Source: Limnobacter sp.
GTDB taxonomy: Bacteria; Pseudomonadota; Gammaproteobacteria; Burkholderiales; Burkholderiaceae_B
Direction: 5' to 3'
DNA length: 5,992 nt
Assembly (NCBI GenBank): GCA_012032215.1
Contig: JAAURO010000123.1
Coordinates: 1-5,992, forward strand
The notes under the pieces were generated by a model. It was not told the origin of the DNA and ran no database searches. It worked only from the letters and a program-made list of their open reading frames with translations. A program made the translations under genes and the position numbers. Within the stretch, counting starts at the first letter, position 1; the number at the start of each line of letters is the position of its first letter. Positions 1-5,992 of this stretch are shown here, in pieces.

Positions 1-334
<334 letters not shown>

Positions 335-377
335 CCACTTGATAATCCGTGCTTATTCCTGGATCGCTGGTTCGAGC

Positions 378-1040
378 ATGGTGCGCTCGTTGGTGCTGCA
401 CGGTGTTTTGCTGGCTTGCATCTGGTGGACACAAACCCTGTGGAACAAGCCAATGCCACAGCCAGCACGGGCAATGCCCGCGTATCTGGTGCAAGCAGAA
501 AGCCTGGCCTCTTTGGCAGCAGTTCCCGCAAAACCCGCTTACACACCATTCGCAACACCCACCAGCTCTGCCCAAGCACTCAAGCCGGTGCCAGCAGTGC
601 CGATTACCGGAACACTACAACCGCCCGAGTCTGTGGCAATAACGGCACCCACAACGAACCCGGCCGCAGTGGCCCCTCCTGCGGCTCAGGCCCAAGCCCC
701 TTCGCCAGAGACTGCACAAAACACCGAGCAAACAGCACCTACTGAAGTAGCCAGCACCGCAGCACAAATCGATGCCCGTTATGCCCACAGCAACCCCAAG
801 CCCGAATACCCCGGCATAGCGCGCAGACTTGGCCAGCAAGGCACGGTCACACTGGAAGTGTTGGTAAGCACCGAGGGCCATGCAAAAAACGTGACTGTGG
901 TGCAATCTGCCGGGCACAGCGCACTAGACCAAGCGGCGGTGCAGGCTATTTCACGGTGGAAATTTATACCCGCCACGCGCAATGGCAGCGCGCAAGAGCA
1001 AGCTCTTATTACCCAATGGGTGTATCGTCTGGACGAATAA
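378..1040 (+). CDS. TonB-family energy transducer protein
   Basis: A TonB-like protein of 220 residues from the ATG at 378. TonB proteins sit in the inner membrane, span the periplasm and pass proton-motive energy from ExbB/ExbD to outer-membrane receptors. Seen here: an N-terminal membrane helix containing SLVLH, which fits the SxxxH motif of TonB (residues 4 and 8); a Pro/Ala/Gln/Thr-rich periplasmic linker, about residues 30-130; and a C-terminal TonB domain, residues 132-220, with YPGIARRLGQQGTVTLEVLV, SAGHSALDQAAVQA and WKFIPA. The frame is open upstream to a TTG at 327, giving 237 residues and an 8-base overlap with dapB. I prefer 378 because it is an ATG directly before the membrane helix, but neither start has a clear ribosome binding site. 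No exbB or exbD is seen in the window, so the partner complex and the receptor served are unknown. Confidence 0.88.
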   Translation: MVRSLVLHGVLLACIWWTQTLWNKPMPQPARAMPAYLVQAESLASLAAVPAKPAYTPFATPTSSAQALKPVPAVPITGTLQPPESVAITAPTTNPAAVAPPAAQAQAPSPETAQNTEQTAPTEVASTAAQIDARYAHSNPKPEYPGIARRLGQQGTVTLEVLVSTEGHAKNVTVVQSAGHSALDQAAVQAISRWKFIPATRNGSAQEQALITQWVYRLDE

Positions 1041-1173
1041 CTGCGCCCGGCTGTCAGCAATTGCGCCTTGGCTGTCCTTGAACCGTGTGGCTGTGGCAAT
1101 GTTTGGGTAAAATGGCGACATAATCAGTGTGAGCGCATGTGCCTGAACTGTTGCACCTGAACCGCCCCTCAAC

Positions 1174-1177
1174 GGAG
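1174..1177 (+). promoter_or_regulatory. ribosome binding site of the coiled-coil gene
   Basis: GGAG lies 8 bases before the ATG at 1186 and fixes that start. The 145-base gap before it (1041-1185) holds AT-rich -10-like hexamers (TAAAAT at 1108-1113, CATAAT at 1119-1124), but neither has a convincing -35 at the right spacing, so no promoter is called. Confidence 0.6.
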
Positions 1178-1185
1178 AATCTACC

Positions 1186-1428
1186 ATGTCACAATCCTTG
1201 GTCGCCAAGCTCGACCAACTACAGCAAAAAGTGTCTTTACTCACCAAAACACTGAGCGAAAGCCACCGGGCTGCCAAACACAGCAAAGAGCGCATTGCCC
1301 TGCTTGCACAAGAAAACGAGCAGCTCAGAAAAAAAGTGGAATTGGCCCAGCAACAGGTTAACCGAATGCTCGGGCAATGGTTTCCTGAACTGGAATTAAC
1401 CTCCGAGGATCACAATGAACACGCTTGA
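1186..1428 (+). CDS. small coiled-coil protein encoded next to zapA (ZapB-like / TIGR02449-like)
   Basis: An 80-residue soluble protein, rich in Leu, Gln, Lys and Glu, with no signal peptide or membrane helix. Residues 5 to about 65 form a heptad-type coiled coil, seen in KLDQLQQKVSLLTKTL and ALLAQENEQLRKKVELAQQQ, and the tail carries WFPELEL. Small coiled-coil proteins of this shape are commonly encoded directly before zapA in proteobacteria and are annotated as TIGR02449-like or ZapB-like. I infer a role near the division ring from position and shape only; no catalytic motif is visible. It has a GGAG ribosome binding site. Its last 14 bases overlap the start of zapA, which suggests coupled translation and a shared function. 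It may not be homologous to ZapB, since short coiled coils resemble one another without shared ancestry. Confidence 0.8.
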   Translation: MSQSLVAKLDQLQQKVSLLTKTLSESHRAAKHSKERIALLAQENEQLRKKVELAQQQVNRMLGQWFPELELTSEDHNEHA

Positions 1429-1744
1429 AGTCAAAATTTTGGGCCGCGAATACCGCTTCGCCTGCAAACCGGAAGAAAAAACCGCCCTGTTGCGCGCGGT
1501 CAATATTCTGGAAACCAAAATGGCAGGCATTCGCGACACGGGCCGCGTGGTTGGCGTCGACAAAATCGCCGTCATGGCGGCGCTCCAAATCACGCATGAG
1601 TCTTTGTTGGGAAGCCCCAATTCGGGCCAACCCGCGCTAGAACTGGACATTGAAACCCTGGAGCGTAAAATCGACTCCATCGACCAACTGGCTGATCAGG
1701 CCCTGGCAAGCGCCAAGGCAGGCGAAAACGGGCATTTGTTCTGA
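1415..1744 (+). CDS. zapA: cell division protein ZapA
   Basis: ZapA is a small cytoplasmic protein that binds FtsZ and promotes bundling of its filaments at the division ring. This 109-residue product has the usual ZapA length and order: an N-terminal globular head with the ILGREY motif (8-13) and CKPEEKTALLRAV (17-29), then METK-type helix leading to IRDTGRVVGVDKIAVMAALQ (39-58) and ITHE (59-62), followed by a C-terminal coiled coil, LELDIETLERKIDSIDQLAD. The start is supported by GAGG at 1405-1408, 6 bases before the ATG. It overlaps the upstream coiled-coil gene by 14 bases, so the two are probably one operon. The 6S RNA gene begins about 30 bases after the stop, the same arrangement as zapA (ygfE)-ssrS in E. 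coli. No frameshift is seen in this gene. Confidence 0.93.
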   Translation: MNTLEVKILGREYRFACKPEEKTALLRAVNILETKMAGIRDTGRVVGVDKIAVMAALQITHESLLGSPNSGQPALELDIETLERKIDSIDQLADQALASAKAGENGHLF

Positions 1745-1774
1745 AAAAGTTTTTGAGCAGGTAATGCAGTAGCA

Positions 1775-1956
1775 GTTTATCTCTGCTGGTTCATGCGGCT
1801 GGCTAGCATTCCGTGAACCAATACTCATGATCCTGGTTGCCGCAGTTACAAGCTGGTGTGATTCCCTCTTAGCCAGGGAAACCTGAAGGCTTGAAGTAGC
1901 GACCACATTGAACCTTAGGTTCAGGGATCAAGCCACCGCGGTTCCGGCAGAGACCC
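1775..1956 (+). ncRNA. ssrS: 6S RNA
   Basis: 6S RNA mimics an open promoter and binds sigma-70 RNA polymerase holoenzyme, down-regulating many promoters in stationary phase. The terminal stem is visible: TCTCTGCTGG (1780-1789) pairs with CCGGCAGAGA (1944-1953), ten pairs with one G-U, continued inward by GCGG (1794-1797) with CCGC (1935-1938). The 3' half, GAAGGCTTGAAGTAGCGACC followed by TTGAACCTTAGGTTCA, aligns by eye with E. coli 6S RNA, including the TGAACC/GGTTCA hairpin (1909-1923) beside the central bubble. An apical hairpin TTCCCT/AGGGAA lies at 1862-1880. Its position just after zapA matches the conserved zapA-ssrS order. The ends are approximate. No U-rich terminator follows the 3' stem, which fits processing from a longer transcript that reaches the permease gene. 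ORFs crossing this stretch are spurious in their 5' parts. Confidence 0.92.
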
Positions 1957-1986
1957 CCTTTCCCACCACGCAACAGGCACGGCCTT

Positions 1987-2848
1987 ATGGCTCTGGCGTT
2001 GCCCTTACACCCCGTACCTATGCCCTACTCCGTTTTTGCCGATCCGGTTTTTGTTGTCACTTTAGGTGTTCTCGGGATGGTAGGCGGCACGCTTGCAGGC
2101 TTGCTTGGCATCGGAGGCGGCCTGCTGCTGGTTCCACCCCTTACGTTTTTTTTGGCGCAATATGGCACCCCAACGGCCCACGTGGTGCACGCCTCGGTAG
2201 CCACTTCTCTGGCGGTTATTCTGTTTACCAGTTTATCCAGCATGCGTGCCCACCACAAACGCGCGTCGCAGTGAACTGGGGCTTTGTAAAGGCTTGCACA
2301 CCGGGTGTTTTGCTGGGCGGCCTGGCGGGCAGCACCCTTGCCTCTTCCATACCCACCACCGAGTTTGCTCTGCTGTTTGGGGGCTTTGTGTATTTTTCGG
2401 CCTTGCAAATGTTTTTGGACAAAAGCCCAAACCCACCCGCCAATTGCCCGGTCCTGTGGGCATTGCAGCCTCCGGCGCCGCAATTGGCAGTGCATCCAGC
2501 CTGGTCGGTGCGGGTGGCGGATTTATAACCGTGCCCTTTATGGTGTGGTGCAATGTGCCCCTGCGCAATGCAGTTGCCACATCGGCAGCACTGGGCTTTC
2601 CGATTGCCTTGTTTGCCTGTGTGGGTTATGTGGTAAACGGTGCCCGCCTGGAACAAATGCCACCCGGTTTTCTGGGCTACATTTACCTGCCCGCAGTGGC
2701 CTGTGTGGCAGTTATGTCGGTTTTGTTTGCGCCAATTGGGGCCAAGCTGGCGCACACCCTGCCTGTTAAACGGGTTAAAAGGGTGTTTGCCGTAATGCTC
2801 ACCCTTATTGCCACCTCTATGGTGTACAAGGCATTGACCGGTTTTTGA
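1987..2848 (+). CDS. TauE/SafE-family sulfite/anion exporter permease (two frameshifts)
   Basis: A polytopic inner-membrane protein of the TauE/SafE (DUF81) family, whose members are linked to export of sulfite, sulfoacetate or similar anions; the substrate here is unknown. Three segments in different frames join into one protein of about 287 residues, a normal family length. The first (1987 to about 2265) has membrane helices and GLLGIGGGLLLVPPLTF; the second (about 2265-2435) reads AVNWGFVKACTPGVLLGGLA; the third (about 2439-2848) repeats the glycine motif as SSLVGAGGGFITVPF. The paired GxGGG motifs, one per half, are characteristic of the family. The first break lies between 2258 and 2271; the second is repaired by adding one C to the CCC at 2436-2438, giving SPNPPRQLPGPVG. 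The start at 1987 is chosen for AGG at 1975-1977; an ATG at 2020 is possible. Its stop is one base from the lgt stop on the other strand. Real decay is possible but less likely than sequence error. Confidence 0.87.
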
Positions 2849-2849
2849 T

Positions 2850-3677
2850 CTAATTTTTGACGGGCGTTTCAGCCGGGGTTTTGCGTTGACTTTGCAAGGC
2901 CGCAGGCTTCGATTGCGACAGCCACCACAGCAAAGCCGCACCAAGCAACATGGGCACACACAACCACTGCCCCATACTCATGCCCAATGCCAATGAACCT
3001 AAAAAGCGATCAGGCTCGCGTGCCAATTCAACCACAAAACGTGCCACACCATAGCCTAGCAAAAACAAGGCAGACACCTGACCACGTTTTCGGGGCTGGG
3101 AAGCAAACCACCACAGCACCACAAACAGCACCACTCCTTCCAGTGCCATTTCGTACAGCTGAGACGGATGGCGCACAAAGTTGTCGCCTGCCTGGGGAAA
3201 CACAACACCCCAAGGGCCATCGGTAGGCCTTCCCCACAATTCGCCATTGATAAAGTTACCCAAGCGCCCAAAGGCAAGCCCCACAGGAATAGTGGGTGCA
3301 ATAAAGTCCATGAGATCTAAAAAGTGGAAGCCCTTGCTTCGGCAATAAAGCCAACCCGCTGCCAAAACCCCTAAAAACCCGCCGTGAAACGACATGCCAC
3401 CTTCCCAAATGGCCAAAATTTCTGTGGGGTGTGCCCAATAATAATCGGGCTTGTAAAACAGCACATAACCCAACCGCCCCCCAAGAATGACGCCTACCAC
3501 GCCCCAAGTCAGCAAATTGTCGATGTCTTGCCTGGTAATGGCAGGAAAAAGTGGCAAACGCCGCCGGGAAAGCACAACAAAGGCCAAAAAACCGAGCAGG
3601 TACATCAGGCCATACCAGTGCAGGGCAAAGGGGCCGATGGAAAGGGCAATCGGATCGAACTGCGGGTGAACAAACAT
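2850..3677 (-). CDS. lgt: phosphatidylglycerol--prolipoprotein diacylglyceryl transferase
   Basis: Lgt moves the diacylglyceryl group from phosphatidylglycerol to the lipobox cysteine of prolipoproteins, the first step of lipoprotein maturation, in the inner membrane. The 275-residue product starts [12 protein letters not shown] and has about seven hydrophobic helices. Key motifs: [10 protein letters not shown] near the N-terminus; SFHGGFLG with His98 (His103 in E. coli); the Lgt signature [14 protein letters not shown] at 137-150, with Arg138 and Asn141; HPSQLYE near 170-176; and [15 protein letters not shown] at 209-223, with the essential Arg213. The frame extends 9 bases further to a GTG at 3686, but the ATG at 3677 gives the usual family N-terminus; no clear ribosome binding site is seen for either. 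The Lys/Gln-rich tail ends PAETPVKN. The gene is intact, is divergent from ilvD and converges on the permease gene. Confidence 0.96.
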   Translation of the reverse strand: MFVHPQFDPIALSIGPFALHWYGLMYLLGFLAFVVLSRRRLPLFPAITRQDIDNLLTWGVVGVILGGRLGYVLFYKPDYYWAHPTEILAIWEGGMSFHGGFLGVLAAGWLYCRSKGFHFLDLMDFIAPTIPVGLAFGRLGNFINGELWGRPTDGPWGVVFPQAGDNFVRHPSQLYEMALEGVVLFVVLWWFASQPRKRGQVSALFLLGYGVARFVVELAREPDRFLGSLALGMSMGQWLCVPMLLGAALLWWLSQSKPAALQSQRKTPAETPVKN

Positions 3678-3709
3678 GAATAGCACAGGTTTTAGTAAAT
3701 CTTGGCTTT

Positions 3710-3715
3710 ATTGTA
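3710..3715 (-). promoter_or_regulatory. possible -10 element of the lgt promoter
   Basis: On the minus strand this reads TACAAT, five of six matches to the sigma-70 -10 box, about 33 bases before the lgt ATG. The hexamer 17 bases further upstream (TGCATT, 3733-3738) is a poor -35, so this is a weak call. Confidence 0.3.
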
Positions 3716-3799
3716 AGGCTTCGGGGGCGTTTAATGCACTCTTGCCAGGCCGAAAGAACCCGTAGTCTGCAGAAACCGGCTTAAAGATGATAAATTTAC

Positions 3800-3813
3800 G
3801 GGTTGCACAACCC
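3800..3813. promoter_or_regulatory. perfect inverted repeat upstream of ilvD, possible operator
   Basis: GGGTTGCACAACCC is a perfect palindrome of two 6-base arms around CA. It lies 54 bases before the ilvD start in the gap between two divergent genes. The two-base centre is too short for a stable hairpin loop, so a dimeric repressor or activator site is the better reading. No regulator gene is visible in the window and I do not recognise the site as that of a known protein. Confidence 0.35.
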
Positions 3814-3836
3814 ATGTACAGGCGCCAGCCCCAGCC

Positions 3837-3847
3837 TTGTTCAACAA
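3837..3847. promoter_or_regulatory. second short inverted repeat upstream of ilvD
   Basis: TTGTTCAACAA has 5-base arms around a central C, ending 20 bases before the ilvD ATG. It shares the TTG...CAA ends with the palindrome at 3800-3813, and the centres are about 36 bases apart. It could be a related operator half or chance. Confidence 0.25.
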
Positions 3848-3867
3848 CCCCACCAGAGTGTACGACC

Positions 3868-5553
3868 ATGAGTATTAACCGCCGCTCCAAAAACATTACC
3901 CAAGGCGTAGCCCGCTCGCCAAACCGCGCCATGTACTTTGCCATGGGCTACCAGGAAGAAGACTTCAACAAGCCCATGATAGGCATTGCCAACGGGCACT
4001 CCACGATTACGCCCTGTAACTCCGGGTTGCAACCCCTGGCGGACAGCGCCGTGGCGGCAATCAAGTGTGCGGGTGGCAATCCACAAATCTTTGGCACACC
4101 CACCATTTCAGATGGCATGTCCATGGGCACCGAAGGCATGAAATATTCCCTGGTTTCACGCGAAGTCATTGCAGACTGCATTGAAACGGCGGTGCAAGGC
4201 CAGTGGATGGACGGCGTTCTGGCCATCGGCGGTTGCGACAAAAACATGCCCGGCGGCCTGATAGGCATTGCCCGCATGAATGTGCCCGCTATTTATGTCT
4301 ATGGCGGCACTATCAAGCCGGGTCACTACAAAAACAAGGACCTCACTATTGTGTCGGCCTTTGAAGCAGTGGGCGAATTTACCGCAGGCCGTATGAATGA
4401 GCAGGATTTTAAAGGCATTGAAAAAACGCCTGCCCGGGTTCCGGCTCGTGTGGCGGCATGTACACCGCCAATACCATGAGTTCCTCTTTTGAGGCGCTCG
4501 GCATGAGCCTGCCGTACTCGTCCACAATGGCCAACGAAGACGAGGAAAAGCGAGCATCTACCGAAGAATCGGCCCGGGTTTTAATTGAAGCGGTCAAAAA
4601 CGACCTCAAACCCCGCGACATCATTACCAAAAAATCCATCGAAAATGCAGTGGCGGTTATTATGGCAATTGGTGGATCGACCAACGCCGTACTGCACTTT
4701 CTGGCTATCGCCAAAGCGGCAGGCATTGAATGGACCTACGACGATTTCGAACGCGTGCGGCTGCGCACCCCGGTTATTTGCAACCTGAAGCCATCGGGGC
4801 AATATGTGGCCACCGATCTGCACCGCGCTGGCGGCATACCGCAGGTCATGCGCCTTTTGCTGGATGCGGGCCTGCTGCACGGCGACTGCATTACCATTAC
4901 CGGAAAAACCATAGCTGAAACACTGACCGATGTGCCCTCTGCCCCAAATGCCAACCAGGATGTTATTCTTCCGATTGAAAAAGCCCTTTACAAACAAGGT
5001 CATTTAGCCATTTTGAAAGGCAACCTGGCACCCAGAGGCGCAGTTGCCAAAATTACTGGCCTGAAAACCGGTCATGACCGGTCCCGCCAAAGTGTTCGAC
5101 AACGAGAAATCTGCCATGGAAGCCATTTTGGCCGACCAGATTAAAGACGGCGACATTGTGGTGTTGCGCTACCTCGGCCCCAAAGGCGGCCCCGGCATGC
5201 CAGAAATGCTTGCACCCACCTCAGCGATTGTTGGTAAAGGCTTGGGGGAAACCGTGGGCCTGATTACCGATGGCCGGTTTTCTGGAGGCACCTGGGGCAT
5301 GGTGGTTGGCCATGTGGCACCCGAAGCGTACGTTGGTGGACCGATTGCCCTTGTGCGCGAAGGTGATAGCATCTCCATAGATGCCCACAAAAAGCTGCTG
5401 CAACTCCATGTTTCTGACGACGAACTAAGCGCACGAAAAGCAATGTGGGTAAAACCCAAACCGCGGTATTTGACAGGTGTTTTGGCAAAATTTAGCGCCT
5501 TGACCAGCTGTGCCAGCGAAGGTGCGGTGACAGACTCGAATCTGAATTTGTAA
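3868..5553 (+). CDS. ilvD: dihydroxy-acid dehydratase (frameshifted at two places)
   Basis: IlvD dehydrates 2,3-dihydroxy-3-methylbutanoate and its methylpentanoate homologue to the 2-keto acids in valine, isoleucine and leucine synthesis, in the cytoplasm, using an Fe-S cluster and Mg2+. Segments 3868 to about 4426 (frame 1), about 4427-5067 (frame 3) and about 5070-5553 (frame 1) join into 562 residues, the normal length. Cluster cysteines are Cys50 (TPCNSG), Cys123 ([10 protein letters not shown]) and Cys195 ([10 protein letters not shown]); Mg ligands are Asp82 (SDGMSMG) and Asp124, with Lys125 the likely carbamylated lysine; [13 protein letters not shown] near residue 469 is the second family signature. 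Adding one A to the A6 run at 4421-4426 gives IEKNACPG; adding one A and one C at 5064-5069 gives [17 protein letters not shown]. The ATG at 3868 is chosen because [13 protein letters not shown] is the family N-terminus; the frame is open to 3787. Essential motifs all survive, so the gene is probably intact in the organism. Confidence 0.95.
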
Positions 5554-5560
5554 GGCGCAA

Positions 5561-5598
5561 GGCGTAGAGTGCGCAAGGTGGTCTCTACGCCGCTTTTT
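5561..5598 (+). terminator. rho-independent terminator of ilvD
   Basis: Eight bases after the ilvD stop, GGCGTAGAG (5561-5569) pairs perfectly with CTCTACGCC (5583-5591) around a 13-base loop, followed two bases later by TTTTT (5594-5598). The stem is GC-rich at its base and the T run follows, as expected for intrinsic termination. Confidence 0.85.
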
Positions 5599-5992
5599 GC
5601 ACCGCCTTTGCTGGTTTGCAGCGCTTTGTCGCTTGTATGCCGCCTTTTCACCCCAACCCCGGCTTGATGCCTCGGGTTCGAGGACTGTTCGAAACCCCGC
5701 CTGCGCTCTCGCTCTGGTCGGCGGCCGTTAACTCGCCCTCGCCCCTGGCGGGGCTGCGGTGCTCAAACATGCCCGGCCTTCTTCCTCCCGCGCCAAGAGC
5801 TTCGGCGGCGAACAGTCTTTTACTCACCCGGGGCAAACAAGCGCGGGCTTGGGGCTTAAGGCGGGGGGTGCTTGGCGGCCTGCGGAGCGGTTCGGCCTGC
5901 GGAGCGGTTCGGCGTTCGGCGTTCGGCACCATTCTGGGCGCATACGCGGTGCTTTCGCGCTGCGGCGCGTTGGTGTGTGCCTCCCGGCGATT
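5599..5992. other. GC-rich intergenic stretch without a supportable gene
   Basis: No gene is supported in these 394 bases. Composition rises sharply: hand counts of the 60-base lines starting at 5701 and 5821 give 45 and 42 G+C, against 33 for the line starting at 3061 within lgt. An open frame of 94 codons runs on the minus strand from 5932 to 5648, but its product is Arg/Pro/Gly/Ala-rich, has no recognisable domain, and its start region lies in tandem repeats; such frames arise easily in GC-rich DNA. Contents: an imperfect hairpin GGGTTCGA/TCGAAACCC near 5674-5697, a GCCCC/GGGGC hairpin at 5741-5754, a CGCGC/GCGCG hairpin at 5956-5969, and the repeats entered separately. It may be a dispersed intergenic repeat. 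Confidence 0.55.
5876..5923. repeat. nested short tandem repeats (17-base x2, then 7-base x2)
   Basis: CGGCCTGCGGAGCGGTT occurs twice head to tail without mismatch (5876-5892, 5893-5909). It is followed at once by CGGCGTT twice (5910-5916, 5917-5923) and a partial CGGC. The short unit looks like the 17-base unit with its middle removed, since both begin CGGC and end GTT, suggesting slippage. Function unknown. Confidence 0.85.

Noticed and set aside
1908..2528. 206-codon plus-strand open frame as a novel protein
   Set aside because: Its first part lies in 6S RNA and crosses the permease gene out of frame. Only its middle (about 2265-2435) is real coding sequence, belonging to the frameshifted TauE/SafE gene.
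2225..2959. 244-codon minus-strand open frame
   Set aside because: It is the antisense shadow of the permease gene and of the lgt 3' end, Cys/Gly/Arg-rich and without any family resemblance.
3868..5553. ilvD as a true pseudogene or as three separate genes
   Set aside because: All cluster, metal and signature motifs survive in order, total length is normal, and each break is repaired by missing bases in runs, so one intact gene with sequence errors is the simpler reading.
5670..5700. tRNA-like GGTTCGA/GTTCGAA segments
   Set aside because: The segments resemble T-arm sequence, but no acceptor stem, anticodon arm or D arm can be built around them.
5683..5817. 9-base inverted repeat GACTGTTCG/CGAACAGTC, 117 bases apart, as IS ends
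   Set aside because: A 9-base match is not rare in a region this size, and there is no transposase or target-site duplication between or beside the arms.
5648..5932. 94-codon minus-strand open frame as a gene
   Set aside because: Arg/Pro/Gly/Ala-rich product without a recognisable domain, start region in tandem repeats, no clear ribosome binding site, and very high local GC, which makes long open frames likely by chance.

Overview
The window reads as a chromosomal housekeeping segment of a Gram-negative proteobacterium, most likely a betaproteobacterium of the Burkholderiales. The protein sequences of Lgt, IlvD and ZapA, the zapA-6S RNA linkage and the moderate GC of the coding part support this. 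The genus is not determinable from the sequence alone. I see no phage, IS element, CRISPR array, tRNA or rRNA, and no novel multi-gene system.

Layout, left to right: the 3' part of dapB (lysine/diaminopimelate synthesis, cut by the window edge); a tonB-family energy transducer; a small coiled-coil protein gene overlapping zapA (cell division); a 6S RNA gene (ssrS) right after zapA; a TauE/SafE-family membrane permease gene; then, converging on it from the minus strand, lgt (prolipoprotein diacylglyceryl transferase). A 190-base divergent regulatory gap rich in short palindromes separates lgt from ilvD (dihydroxy-acid dehydratase, branched-chain amino acid synthesis). ilvD ends in a strong rho-independent terminator. 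The last 390 bases are markedly GC-richer, hold short tandem repeats and carry no gene I can support.

The genes do not form one pathway. The clear functional unit is the coiled-coil gene/zapA pair followed by 6S RNA, a conserved proteobacterial neighbourhood. In E. coli 6S RNA is followed by ygfA; here the TauE/SafE gene takes that place.

The main oddity is that dapB, the permease gene and ilvD are each broken by reading-frame shifts although their protein sequence is fully conserved on both sides of every break. Every break can be repaired by restoring missing single bases, and nearly all lie in homopolymer runs. This pattern looks like systematic deletion errors in the read data or assembly rather than gene decay, so each such gene is annotated here as one CDS spanning its fragments.
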